Under the pieces are notes generated by a model. That model was not told the DNA's origin and searched no databases. It was given only the letters and a program-made list of their open reading frames with translations. Shown in pieces: positions 30,475 through 39,405 of a DNA stretch of 64,000 nt; within the stretch, counting starts at the first letter, position 1; each line of letters begins with the position of its first letter. The translations under genes and the position numbers were made by a program. The stretch comes from Paenibacillus mendelii (GTDB taxonomy: Bacteria; Bacillota; Bacilli; Paenibacillales; Paenibacillaceae): positions 62,001-126,000 of the forward strand of contig NZ_JANHOF010000010.1 in NCBI RefSeq assembly GCF_024498075.1, read 5' to 3'.

Positions 30475-31212
30475 TCAGACCGCTTTCTTCGAAAAATACG
30501 TCCATCCAGAGGCCAAAAACAGCAGGAAGCTGCCGCCAATAACAGCGAACAACGTAACCGGAGAGACATTAAACGCACCGAAGCTCATCTCATCGCGGGG
30601 CATCATGGCAAGCATTGGCTGTACCCAAGGGTAGTACGGGGCATATTCAGCAGAGTTCGCCACCAACATATTCGGCAGGGTGAAGATGACATTCACAGCA
30701 AGTGGCGCGGCGAAGCTTGACCAGGCCGTTGAAACGGCGAGCTGCAGCGCGGCTAAAGGCAGACAGGCGATCCAGCCGCCCAAGCAGGCGACGATAATCT
30801 CCTTCCATGGGATCGGTCCAGGGAAGCCCAGCGACAGACCGATTCCTAGAAGCGCAGCCAAAAACAATAGCTGCGTAATCGCAAGAAGCAGCATAATAAA
30901 CGCAAACTTCACCAGATAAACCTGGCTTCGCGAAACAGGCAGCGAGAGCAGCTGCTTCCATCCGCCGCCGGCATGCTCGTACCTGCATACAAGTGCGGCG
31001 TATACGCCGGTCAGCAGCGGCAGGAACAGCATAGCATGCAAGGCAGCCATCATCGATAGCGCATACAGCCAAGGAGAGCCGCCGATAATCTCGGCATCGT
31101 CCAATATACTGAGAATGCCGACGAGCGCCGCAAGGAGCGGACTGACAACAGCCAGCAGCCATATCACCGACTTGCGCAGCTTTAACCATTCTGAACGAAA
31201 CATCCGAACCAT
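30475..31212 (-). CDS. ABC-2 type permease, lantibiotic-immunity-like
   Basis: 245 residues with six predicted membrane helices and the N-terminal MVRMFRSEWLKLRKSVIWLL signature of permeases such as those in LanFEG or bacitracin-type exporters. It ends YFSKKAV. It is the last gene of a three-gene ABC unit and starts 2 bp after the previous gene. Confidence 0.85.
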   Translation of the reverse strand: MVRMFRSEWLKLRKSVIWLLAVVSPLLAALVGILSILDDAEIIGGSPWLYALSMMAALHAMLFLPLLTGVYAALVCRYEHAGGGWKQLLSLPVSRSQVYLVKFAFIMLLLAITQLLFLAALLGIGLSLGFPGPIPWKEIIVACLGGWIACLPLAALQLAVSTAWSSFAAPLAVNVIFTLPNMLVANSAEYAPYYPWVQPMLAMMPRDEMSFGAFNVSPVTLFAVIGGSFLLFLASGWTYFSKKAV

Positions 31213-31214
31213 GG

Positions 31215-31931
31215 CTATTTCACATCCTTTCGGACAAAGTTCAATGTACCTGCAGCGAGAACGACGATACCGGTTACTACACCTGCAGCCACGGAGAAGA
31301 GCGGGTTATCTGCCGCATTGTCCAAATACGGCCATTTGTAGGGCATCCAGTCGTCGAACCGGTTAGAGAACATGGAGAATACCGTCCCCACAATGCCGAC
31401 GGTGAGCGGGATCGCCTGATTGTGCATCAGGACAGATAACCATACCTGCAGGGCAATGAAGGGCATTATGGCCAAGTATGGATAATAAATAAGTTCTAGC
31501 AGATGTTTGTAGGGTACATCTCCAAGATCAAAGCCCAGCGCGGCTCCAAGGCCGACCGTACCGACGATAAGCAGCGTGCTGGAGCAGAACAACAGCAGGA
31601 CACTCAGCAGAAACTTCCCGGTGAAAACCTGCGTCCGCGTAATCGGCAGCGCCAGCGTCTGCTTCCAGGCGTTCGTCTGATGCTCGATACCCGCCGTCAT
31701 GGACGCGAGGATTGCAAGCCCCATGAACAGTGTCGGCACCATCATCATGGTGACATTGTTAATTAACCCACCCCAGAGATCATTCGCGTATTGCTTAGTT
31801 AAGTAGTCATAACGAAGACCGAAATTAACGGCCTGCAGTCCGACCACTCCGAGCGGTCCTAGAACAACCAGGAACCAGATCATTTTGCGGCGGATTTTCA
31901 ACAGCTCGGCAGCCATTACACGCATAATCAC
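31215..31931 (-). CDS. ABC-2 type permease, lantibiotic-immunity-like
   Basis: 238 residues, six membrane helices, N-terminal VMAAELLKIRRKMIWFLVVLG like its neighbour, with the recurring TNAWKQTLALPITRTQVFTGK loop that both permeases share (the neighbour has GGGWKQLLSLPVSRSQVYLVK, quoted to show pairing). The two probably form the heterodimeric channel. The GTG start at 31931 overlaps the ATPase stop. Confidence 0.85.
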   Translation of the reverse strand: MIMRVMAAELLKIRRKMIWFLVVLGPLGVVGLQAVNFGLRYDYLTKQYANDLWGGLINNVTMMMVPTLFMGLAILASMTAGIEHQTNAWKQTLALPITRTQVFTGKFLLSVLLLFCSSTLLIVGTVGLGAALGFDLGDVPYKHLLELIYYPYLAIMPFIALQVWLSVLMHNQAIPLTVGIVGTVFSMFSNRFDDWMPYKWPYLDNAADNPLFSVAAGVVTGIVVLAAGTLNFVRKDVK

Positions 31932-32842
31932 AAGCTTCCCTCCCCCCCGGTCAGATCCAGGAAGATGTCCTCCAGCGAAGCGCCTTCCTCCTCTACCCGG
32001 TAGACGGAGAAGTTATGCTTCACCAGACTGGCGATCATCGCGGCGACGGTTTCGTTAGGGGCTCTGTCAATGGTCAGCTTACGCCGGTCCCAATCCGCCT
32101 GGTAGCCGCCCGCGAGCAGCTGCTTCCACGCTGCCTCCGGATCGCTGACGCCGATGCGGATTTTACTCTGTGCCCGCTCCCTCAACGTGTCTATGGAATC
32201 CTGGAAGATCATCCTTCCTTTCGTAATGATGCCAACACGCGTCGCCATCTGTTCAATCTCGGATAATAGATGGCTGGAAATCAGAATCGTGACCCCTTGC
32301 TCTCGCGGCAAGCTCTTGATAAGCTCACGGATTTCCAGGATGCCTGCCGGATCAAGCCCATTCGTGGGCTCGTCCAGAACGAGCAGCTCAGGCTGGCCCA
32401 GCAGTGCAGTCGCAATGCCCAGCCGCTGCTTCATACCAAGCGAATAACCCTTGACGGGCCGCTTCGCATCCTTCGTCAGACGAACAACCGACAACACCTC
32501 ATCGATCCGGGATTTGGGTACGCCCAGCAGACGGCGAACGGCTTCCAGGTTCTCAATCGCGTTCAGATGACCATAATAGGACGGGTATTCGACCAACGAG
32601 CCGACCTTGCGCAGAACAGCCATCCGCTCCTTCTGCATGTCCTTGCCGAAGATTCGGATACGGCCCTGTGTCGGCTTGGCCAGGCCGAGCAGCATGCGGA
32701 TCGTCGTCGTCTTCCCTGCGCCGTTAGGTCCAAGGAAGCCGTAAATATCCCCTTTCTCCATCTTCAAATTCAAATCATTGACAACGGCTTTGCCGCCTAG
32801 CTTCTTCGTTAAACCCTCTGTTTGCAGGATCCAATTATTCAC
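31928..32842 (-). CDS. ABC transporter ATPase, BcrA/LanF type
   Basis: 304 residues. Walker A GPNGAGKTTTIRMLLG, signature YSLGMKQRLGIATALLG, Walker B LLVLDEPTNGLDPAG and the H-loop ISSHLLSEIEQ. The C-terminal extension (about 215-304) is typical of bacitracin/lantibiotic resistance ATPases. The GTG at 32842 is preferred over an upstream GTG lying inside the GAGGTG ribosome binding site. It heads an operon with two permeases; a probable response-regulator site lies 56 bp upstream. Confidence 0.92.
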   Translation of the reverse strand: MNNWILQTEGLTKKLGGKAVVNDLNLKMEKGDIYGFLGPNGAGKTTTIRMLLGLAKPTQGRIRIFGKDMQKERMAVLRKVGSLVEYPSYYGHLNAIENLEAVRRLLGVPKSRIDEVLSVVRLTKDAKRPVKGYSLGMKQRLGIATALLGQPELLVLDEPTNGLDPAGILEIRELIKSLPREQGVTILISSHLLSEIEQMATRVGIITKGRMIFQDSIDTLRERAQSKIRIGVSDPEAAWKQLLAGGYQADWDRRKLTIDRAPNETVAAMIASLVKHNFSVYRVEEEGASLEDIFLDLTGGEGSL

Positions 32843-32897
32843 GATAATCACCTCGGTATTTATCGTAACGGTTGAAGTTTAAAGCGCATGTACAGCC

Positions 32898-32918
32898 AAG
32901 TTTAAATTCGGTTTAAAA
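32898..32918. promoter_or_regulatory. Direct-repeat operator upstream of the ABC operon
   Basis: Plus strand reads AAGTTTAAATTCGGTTTAAA plus one more A: two GTTTAAA half-sites 11 bp apart. The same string, one base shorter, lies upstream of the adjacent response-regulator gene (35148-35167). The spacing fits an OmpR-type regulator dimer. A third TTTAAAC lies nearby on the minus strand (about 32876-32882). Confidence 0.65.
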
Positions 32919-32990
32919 TAACCCCGGGACCGCCCGCAGCACAACGTTTCTCGATCTGCTGCCATGCTCCTGCGAATCAATCTCCAACAG

Positions 32991-33028
32991 AAAAAACCTC
33001 CTCACCGCATTAAATGCGGCTTGGAGGC
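32991..33028 (-). terminator. Histidine kinase terminator
   Basis: Minus-strand CCTCC..GCCGCAT-TTA-ATGCGG..GGAGG followed by six T. Confidence 0.88.
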
Positions 33029-33030
33029 CT

Positions 33031-34425
33031 CTAACCGATCGGAGGAAATTCTATTCGCTCCACCCGCATAATTGAAATCGTCGTCCCCTTCCCGCTGCTT
33101 GAGACCACGCTCCGGAGACCCATCTCCTTCAGCATCAGTGAGACGATGGACAGACCCAGACCGGCGCCCTTATCAGCGGAATCACCGCCCATTCCGGGAC
33201 CGTGATCCGCGATTATGATGCGGCCTCCGGACTCGGAGCTTACCTCCAATCGGATATACCGGCCGATCTTTGCGTGGCGCATGGCATTCTGACAATAATT
33301 GTCCAGCACGCGTTCCAGCCACTCGGGATCTATCGTCCAATGAACGGACTCCTCCGGGAGATCCAGCTCAATCGTGAAGCCTTCCTGCTCGAACACCGGA
33401 TACCAGCCCGCGAATAACGTCTTAGCCATCCGTACGATATCGACAGAGCGAGGACGGTAGGGATACTTGCCCGCCGATAGCAGCGAGTAGGAGAACAGAT
33501 TCTCGATAAGCTGGCTCAGGTAGACGATTTTGCGATCGATCAGATCAATCGATTCGGCGCCTTTGTCTGTCAGCTGCTCGGTTCGAAGACTATAAGCATG
33601 GCTGCGGATCGTCGTCAGCGGCGTACGCAGATCATGCGATAGCTTCGCAATCAGCTCCTTGCGAAGCGATTCCTCCTCGGCTTCCCGGAGGCGGCTGCTC
33701 TCCAGTTTTTCCACCATTCCATTAAATGCAGTCTCCAAACGGCCAATCTCGTCGCTATTCAGCGCCTCAACAACCCCAGGTATCCCGCTCTCGGTCGGCT
33801 CGGTCATGGCGGTCTGCAGCCGGACGAGCCGCCTGCGGATCCGGTAGAAGAAGAGGAGGGAAACAAACAAGAAAAGGCCGAGTACGAGCAAGGTTCCCCC
33901 GATAATGATCGTGTTATAACTATCCATGACTCTTGCCCCGACCGGCTTCATAATTGTGCGCGGGATCTCGAAGACCATGAAGCCATCCTGCTTCTTCCCG
34001 ATAAAGGCCACGATCGTAAACGGATCCCCGTTGATACGCTCTTTCATGAATTGAATCGTATAGAATGGCGTCCAAGTCGCGGGAATCTCAGGATTCACCG
34101 GCAGCTGCAGCCGCGTCCTGCCTGCATCGTCCACCCAGAACAATCGCGCTTTCGGGTATTGTTCCTTCAGTCCCATCAGCCGTGAGTCAATCTCCGCATC
34201 GGAAGCCCCCTCAAGCTGACCGGCCTCCTTATGCCACATCCGTTCTAATTTCAAGCCATCCTTGTATCGCTCCTCTACAGCAATGAAGCCGCCGTCTCCC
34301 TGGTTGATCGGCAAAGAAATGATGATCATGATCACCGGGAATGTAAAGGGCAGCAGCACGAGCGCAAACAGGATGATGAGCAAATACTTCGAGAGCAGCG
34401 AATTCTTGAGCTTAAAAAACTTCAT
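33031..34425 (-). CDS. Sensor histidine kinase
   Basis: 464 residues. A first membrane helix (about 12-35), an extracellular sensor of about 130 residues, a second helix (about 175-195, IIIGGTLLVLGLFLFVSLLF), HAMP, then HisKA with the phospho-acceptor His in KLSHDLRTPLTTIRSHAY and an HATPase domain (DNYCQNAMRHAKIG, IADHGPGMGG, GAGLGLSIVSLM). The large external loop points to sensing outside the membrane rather than through a transporter. The start overlaps the response-regulator stop (ATGA). Confidence 0.93.
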   Translation of the reverse strand: MKFFKLKNSLLSKYLLIILFALVLLPFTFPVIMIIISLPINQGDGGFIAVEERYKDGLKLERMWHKEAGQLEGASDAEIDSRLMGLKEQYPKARLFWVDDAGRTRLQLPVNPEIPATWTPFYTIQFMKERINGDPFTIVAFIGKKQDGFMVFEIPRTIMKPVGARVMDSYNTIIIGGTLLVLGLFLFVSLLFFYRIRRRLVRLQTAMTEPTESGIPGVVEALNSDEIGRLETAFNGMVEKLESSRLREAEEESLRKELIAKLSHDLRTPLTTIRSHAYSLRTEQLTDKGAESIDLIDRKIVYLSQLIENLFSYSLLSAGKYPYRPRSVDIVRMAKTLFAGWYPVFEQEGFTIELDLPEESVHWTIDPEWLERVLDNYCQNAMRHAKIGRYIRLEVSSESGGRIIIADHGPGMGGDSADKGAGLGLSIVSLMLKEMGLRSVVSSSGKGTTISIMRVERIEFPPIG

Positions 34426-35093
34426 TGTCTCACCCGGTAGCCAAGGCCTCGAATGGTCTCAATAATCGTCGGCGCACCCGGATCCAGCTCAATTCGCTCC
34501 CGCAGGTAGCGGATATGCACCATGACGGTTTTGTCACCCTCCATATAGGGCTCCCCCCAGACGGCTTCATAGATCTGCTCCTTGGTCATGATTTGGTTGG
34601 GGTGCTTCAAGAAATATAGCAATATTTGCAGCTGCTTGGCGGTCAGCGGGATTTCATCGCCCGTTCGGTTATCGATCACCGTCTGGCGGTCCGGCCTTAC
34701 CGTCAGATGGCCCAATCTCACCTCTTGTCCGGCCGGCTGCCCGAACCGGCGGAGCAGCACGTCGATCCGCGCAGCCAGCTCATCCGGATGGAATGGCTTG
34801 GTCAAATAGTCGTCGGCAAAATGCAGCCCCTGCAGCTTATCATCCACCGACGTCCGGGCAGACAGCATTAAGACAGGTACGCCAGGTGCCTCCTTCTTCA
34901 AGCGCTGACCAATCGTGAAGCCGTCCAGCCCGGGAAGCATGACATCAAGCACGACAATATCAGCCGTTTGTATTCGTTCTAATGCGCCTTCACCGGAAGT
35001 GAGCCATTCCACCGCATACCCGCGCTTCTCCAGATCGCTGGCGGTCCACTGGCCGATCTCACGGTCGTCTTCTATATAGAGAACATTCTTCAT
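34422..35093 (-). CDS. OmpR-family response regulator
   Basis: 223 residues. Receiver with acidic pair IEDD, phospho-acceptor Asp50 (VVLDVMLPGLDGF) and Lys in YLTKPFHPDEL, then a winged helix (about 125-223; LTAKQLQILLYFLKHPNQIM, VMVHIRYLRERIELDPGAP). ATG 35093 is chosen for its GGTG site 6 nt upstream. Its gene and the divergently placed ABC operon share a direct-repeat operator, so it probably controls both. Confidence 0.92.
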   Translation of the reverse strand: MKNVLYIEDDREIGQWTASDLEKRGYAVEWLTSGEGALERIQTADIVVLDVMLPGLDGFTIGQRLKKEAPGVPVLMLSARTSVDDKLQGLHFADDYLTKPFHPDELAARIDVLLRRFGQPAGQEVRLGHLTVRPDRQTVIDNRTGDEIPLTAKQLQILLYFLKHPNQIMTKEQIYEAVWGEPYMEGDKTVMVHIRYLRERIELDPGAPTIIETIRGLGYRVRQ

Positions 35094-35147
35094 CACATTC
35101 ACCACGATCGTTTTTTACCCATGATAGAGAAACCCTATCCAAAAGGA

Positions 35148-35167
35148 AAGTTAAATTTGGTTTAAAA
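35148..35167. promoter_or_regulatory. Direct-repeat operator upstream of the response regulator
   Basis: Plus strand AAGTTAAATTTGGTTTAAAA, nearly identical to 32898-32918. On the minus strand it lies just before a weak promoter whose -10 is TATCAT (about 35121-35126), fitting activation by the response regulator. It overlaps the tail of the upstream terminator. Confidence 0.65.
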
Positions 35168-35198
35168 AAGAATCCCGTCCACATCTGTGAACGGGATC
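35164..35198 (-). terminator. Terminator of the YcdB/SLH gene
   Basis: Minus-strand ATCCCGT...ACGGGAT then TCTTTTTT. Its T-run overlaps the operator at 35148-35167. Confidence 0.85.
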
Positions 35199-35217
35199 CC
35201 CATATGCTTCTTATCTA

Positions 35218-37578
35218 TTAGTCGTTACGGAGCGGCGCTTCCTTCAGATCTGCGCTTACGCTCAAGAACCGGAAGAACGCGGCAGCCGCTTCAGCGCGGG
35301 TTACTTCACGGTCCGGCACGAAATTGCCATCCTTGAGGCTCATGATACCAAGTCCGATCACGATAGCCGCCTGACCCTTCTGCTCGGTTTTGTCCGCATC
35401 CTTGAAGGTGAGATTGAACAGTTCATTCCGCTCGGCAAGCGGGTTGTATCCCAAGGCGCGAACGATCAGCTCCGCCATCTCCTCGCGGTCAACCTTGCCC
35501 TCGGGATTGAATGAACCGTCACCACGGTCGATCAGGTTTTGCTCCAACGCATTTTGCACATATACAAAGTAGCTGGAGTCAGCACTCACATCGTCGAAGC
35601 TCGATTTTGCGGATTCAGCGCCGCTGTACAAGATCGGCGAACGGCCGCTGTTCATGGACAGCACCAGCATCTTAATCAGCTCGCCGCGCGTAATCACTTG
35701 ATTCGGCCGTACTTTGCCGTCCGCGACGTCTAGCGCCTTGTAGGCGACCATCAGCTCCAGCTCGCGCTGCGCCCAGTGGCCTTCAATATCGCTTGCTTGG
35801 GGCTTCTCGAGCGATGCCGCATCTCCTGTCGTCTGGTTGCGCCATTGTCCGGTCTGCGCATCGAGGAAGACCGGTTCGTCGATCGGCTTCGATACCAGCC
35901 GGAATACCAGCTTCGTCTTCGGCTCTGCCAATCCTTCTCCAGGCTGCAGCTCGCCCGATGCGACCATCAGGTTATACTTTTCCCTCGAGATCGGCGACCC
36001 GTTCCATACGAAATCGGAGTCCAGTACATAAGTAAGCTCCAGCTTATAGTAGTCTAACCAAGCATCCACCGCTTTATCACGGCTGATTACCGCCGGTGCC
36101 TGCTCAGGATAGTCGAATTCAGCGATATTCGCATAGTAATTCCGAACCTCTCCGGAGTAAGCGTCGATGGACACACGAACGTTATTGTAATCGATTCGCG
36201 CGTCACCTACCTTGTGAACGAAGCGGAACGAGTATTCGCTTGACTGCTCGTCGTTCATCCGCTTGATTTCCACCTCGCTCGGTTCGCTTAAGTAAAGCTC
36301 TTGAACGAGCCACGGCAGCTGCTTCTTCACCAGCTCGACCGCTTTCGTCCGCGCGTCCGCGTAGGCGATTCGCTTCATGGATTGGCCGGCCTGCTGCTGC
36401 CACGTGTAGGAGTTGAAGCTGCGGATAATCCCTGTGCGGCTGTCGACAGATGCGTTCACATTGCCGATCTCTTTATCCCCGTCCTTCAAGGTCCATCCGA
36501 TATTCCATTCGGCTGTCGTGATGCCGCTATATTCATCTGTGTACTCGTTGTAGTTGGCTTGTTCTTGAGCTGCGCCAGCCGGAACAGTAAAGTGGTCCTT
36601 CACCGTCTGAGCGGCCTGCTCGCGGGTCAAATTCTTCCCATTCTTCGGCTTGGTTCCAAGCGCCTTCTCGGCGAGAGGAGCTGTTGATATTTGCGACGAA
36701 TTGCCGGCAGACTGCTGGACCTCGCCGGTTACAGCGTCCAGGACAATAGGCTGGAGCTCATAGCTGAGCACAGGCTTACGCGGCTGCTTCATTTGATACG
36801 GAACGACATACACCAGCTCCGGCTTCGCAGTCTCGCGAATCTTCGCCATAGCCTCGGTCATCGTCATTCCCGGCTTTACTTGTTCAAACTTGATATCCGC
36901 GTTCCAATTGACCTGGTAGCTAAGAACGCGTCCTTCGCTATCCACTTCAATATCAATGTAGTTGCCCACGAATGGGAACTCGCCCACCATCCGATCATAA
37001 CGCAGCGAATGACGGACCTGCCCGTTAAGAGGCGGCTTAGCATCCGCCCCGTAATCGGCGTTAAGACGCACCTGATCCTTCAGCCTAGGCGACATCTTCG
37101 CCAAGAAGGACAATGCGACCTCTTGCGCTTTTTCCCGGTTTACTTTAAGCGGGTAAGATGGCTTGGCGCCGGGATCGTCGATATACGTATTGAAGCCGAT
37201 CATGTCGCCATTATCGGCATCGAGGCTCACTTCGATGCTTCCTTTGTGCTTGCCATTGACCGTCTTCACGAATGACAGGTTCCATACGTTGCGCTTGGTG
37301 TTTATGTCCATGCGGTTGTAAAGGCTTACATTCTGGATTTTATAGTCTGCGGGTATACTAACGTAGCTCTTGGCAAGTGATATCGCCTTTTCCTTCGAAA
37401 TAGCCGTATTCACTGGCGCCGTCTCTTCCGCTTTAATCGGTACTGCTGAAGAACCCTCCGTAGTGCCTGCCCGCAGGTCAGGAACCGCCTTATCCGCATA
37501 CGCGGCTGCCGGTACGGCCGCAGTCAGCGCGACTGCCGTAGACAGAGCTACAAGCCATTGTTTATTGCGTTTGTTCAT
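35218..37578 (-). CDS. SLH-anchored protein with YcdB/YcdC (PepSY-like) repeats
   Basis: 786 residues. A signal peptide ends near residue 29 (AAVPAAAYADKA). Residues 55-580 hold repeated YcdB/YcdC modules: ISKEKAISLAKSYVSIP, LTREQAAQTVKDHFTVP, and a repeated DxxTGxIRSFNSYTW / DAYSGEVRNYYAN motif. Three SLH domains follow (about 590-770; DIEGHWAQRELELMVAYKAL, DREEMAELIVRALGYNP, DREVTRAEAAAAFFRFL). The family is surface-exposed and sometimes annotated as peptidase-inhibitor-like; the biochemical role is unknown. Monocistronic with a terminator. Confidence 0.88.
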   Translation of the reverse strand: MNKRNKQWLVALSTAVALTAAVPAAAYADKAVPDLRAGTTEGSSAVPIKAEETAPVNTAISKEKAISLAKSYVSIPADYKIQNVSLYNRMDINTKRNVWNLSFVKTVNGKHKGSIEVSLDADNGDMIGFNTYIDDPGAKPSYPLKVNREKAQEVALSFLAKMSPRLKDQVRLNADYGADAKPPLNGQVRHSLRYDRMVGEFPFVGNYIDIEVDSEGRVLSYQVNWNADIKFEQVKPGMTMTEAMAKIRETAKPELVYVVPYQMKQPRKPVLSYELQPIVLDAVTGEVQQSAGNSSQISTAPLAEKALGTKPKNGKNLTREQAAQTVKDHFTVPAGAAQEQANYNEYTDEYSGITTAEWNIGWTLKDGDKEIGNVNASVDSRTGIIRSFNSYTWQQQAGQSMKRIAYADARTKAVELVKKQLPWLVQELYLSEPSEVEIKRMNDEQSSEYSFRFVHKVGDARIDYNNVRVSIDAYSGEVRNYYANIAEFDYPEQAPAVISRDKAVDAWLDYYKLELTYVLDSDFVWNGSPISREKYNLMVASGELQPGEGLAEPKTKLVFRLVSKPIDEPVFLDAQTGQWRNQTTGDAASLEKPQASDIEGHWAQRELELMVAYKALDVADGKVRPNQVITRGELIKMLVLSMNSGRSPILYSGAESAKSSFDDVSADSSYFVYVQNALEQNLIDRGDGSFNPEGKVDREEMAELIVRALGYNPLAERNELFNLTFKDADKTEQKGQAAIVIGLGIMSLKDGNFVPDREVTRAEAAAAFFRFLSVSADLKEAPLRND

Positions 37579-37725
37579 CCCTTCTGAACCCCCCCAATGT
37601 TTTCCACTCAGGAGTATTAACGCGGGGGCGGCCGGAAAAGTTGCACAGATTATTTGCCGATATCAGATAAAGTTGCCAATGATGCCGCATGGAAGAAAGC
37701 GCCCCACACCACTAGGACGGATTCG

Positions 37726-39210
37726 TTATTCAACAACCAGCTTTCTTCGCTCGCCCGGCATGTGGGGATGGATATGTAGGTAGCCGGATTCTCCGCCGCC
37801 AATTTGGACCGTATCAAAATGTTCGCCGGCAGATAGCAAAACCCGTTTGCCGGCAAGCTTCGGCAGGTAGATGACGGTAGACTCTCCGTCAGATGCCCGC
37901 TCCACCCACTCCAGCTCAAATCGCCCCGTCCCTGCATCGTACGCATACCGCAGCAGTTCCCCCGCAACAGCGGCTGGATATCCGCGTTGAACACCTTTGA
38001 AGGAGCTATATTGATCTATGTCCGGATGCGTATAACACCAGTACGTATCGCTGCATAAGCTGCGTTCGAATATTTTCTTGATCGCTAGAGCAGCCTCGCC
38101 GGCATGCTCGGAATCACCGTATGCTCCCCATTCGCCGACGAGCATCGGCATTCGCAGCCTGCTTCGCGTCTCCTCATGCCGATCGAAGATCACTTGCACC
38201 CGGCTCGAGCTTGGCGTGTGAACGAAGTCCGTATCCGTCACCAAATCATAGCCGTGCGGTGCATAAACCTGATAAGGATCCCGCAGCCCGTCGTCACGAA
38301 CAATCGGCTCAATCCCGCTTCGGACACCTAAATTGCAAAAGTAGCTGGTCTCCAGAAACAGCAAGCCCGTCGGATCTGCTTCACGGATCGCTGCCGCTGT
38401 CTTGCGGTAGAAGGCCATTAGCTTCGTCTGCTCGAATTGTTTATAGCCTTGCTCCGTAACGTCAATCACCCGGCGGAAAAGCTCCGGATCCTCCATCAAG
38501 CGAAGGGCCTCCATACGTTTCACGGGATCCATCCACACTGCGGGCAGCTCCTCTTCGTTCCATGAAGACTGTCCCGTAATTTGAGCTGTTTCGATACCGT
38601 ATTGATGAAACATGAGGGGTTGAATATCGTTTACCTGGCTGCCAATGAACGGTTCGTTCATCAAATCATATCCGATGACACAAGGGTTATGGCCGAATTT
38701 ACGCGCCACATGCCGCCATGCAGCAGCATAATGGTCCTGCAAGCCGATTCCATCAGGAGCCGGAGCGTTCTCCCAGAACCGGTCGAAGGCCCGCTGAACC
38801 GCTGGGCTGAATAAGTAAGCATCACTCCAGATTCCGTCATTCACATGCGGCAGATCATCGGTAATGGTCGCCCACTCCGGCGCTCCATCCGCGTACCGGT
38901 AACTGTATAAGTCCTGATGCATATCGAGAAAGACGTGCATACCGTATTGCTCCGCCAATCGGACCCATGCTTCCATCTGGTCCAGATAAGCATCGTCATA
39001 AACGCCGGGTTCCGGCTCAAGGCCGTCCCAGATGATCCCCAGACGGATGACATTACATCCCCACTGCTGCATCTTCATAAAGTCGGATTCGTTCCAGTCG
39101 CCAATGTAATTCCGGCTCTTGTCCTTGCAGACAAGACCCATGCCATGCAATATAACCTCCCTGCCAAATGAATCAACAAACCGTTCTCCCCTTACAGATA
39201 CAGCATGCAT
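37726..39210 (-). CDS. GH5-family glycoside hydrolase (endoglycoceramidase-like)
   Basis: 494 residues without signal peptide. TIM barrel with WGCNVIRLGIIWDGLEPEPG, FLDMHQDLYS, the acid/base Glu in YDLMNEPFIGS and the nucleophile Glu in MLVGEWGAYGD. A C-terminal beta-sandwich (about 415-494) follows. This layout matches the endoglycoceramidase-related GH5 branch; the substrate cannot be fixed from sequence, and cytosolic location argues for a small glycoside. AAGGAGG precedes the ATG. A consensus promoter with a palindromic operator lies upstream. Confidence 0.85.
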   Translation of the reverse strand: MHAVSVRGERFVDSFGREVILHGMGLVCKDKSRNYIGDWNESDFMKMQQWGCNVIRLGIIWDGLEPEPGVYDDAYLDQMEAWVRLAEQYGMHVFLDMHQDLYSYRYADGAPEWATITDDLPHVNDGIWSDAYLFSPAVQRAFDRFWENAPAPDGIGLQDHYAAAWRHVARKFGHNPCVIGYDLMNEPFIGSQVNDIQPLMFHQYGIETAQITGQSSWNEEELPAVWMDPVKRMEALRLMEDPELFRRVIDVTEQGYKQFEQTKLMAFYRKTAAAIREADPTGLLFLETSYFCNLGVRSGIEPIVRDDGLRDPYQVYAPHGYDLVTDTDFVHTPSSSRVQVIFDRHEETRSRLRMPMLVGEWGAYGDSEHAGEAALAIKKIFERSLCSDTYWCYTHPDIDQYSSFKGVQRGYPAAVAGELLRYAYDAGTGRFELEWVERASDGESTVIYLPKLAGKRVLLSAGEHFDTVQIGGGESGYLHIHPHMPGERRKLVVE

Positions 39211-39235
39211 CGTAGAAGACCTCCTTAATTATTGT

Positions 39236-39249
39236 ACTGACTAGTCAGT
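39236..39249. promoter_or_regulatory. Palindromic operator at the GH5 promoter
   Basis: ACTGACTAGTCAGT, a perfect 14-bp palindrome starting 3 bp downstream of the -10 and so covering the transcription start. The shape is typical of TetR-family operators; no regulator gene is adjacent. Confidence 0.75.
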
Positions 39250-39252
39250 TCG

Positions 39253-39281
39253 ATTATAGGGAAGCTGTTTAAAACTGTCAA
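39253..39281 (-). promoter_or_regulatory. Full-consensus sigma-A promoter of the GH5 gene
   Basis: Minus strand TTGACA (39276-39281), 17-bp spacer, TATAAT (39253-39258). Confidence 0.92.
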
Positions 39282-39348
39282 TCTTGTTTTAATCTTCATA
39301 TCTGCCAAACTGGACGGAATGCTGAAGATCGGCCGTTTTCTTCACAGC

Positions 39349-39378
39349 AAAAATCCCCACACCGCCTCGGTGTGGGGA
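39349..39378 (-). terminator. trxA terminator
   Basis: Minus-strand TCCCCACACC-GAGG-CGGTGTGGGGA-type stem followed by TTTTT. Confidence 0.9.
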
Positions 39379-39405
39379 CTCCTGCGCCGCTGAAGCCTTG
39401 TTGGC

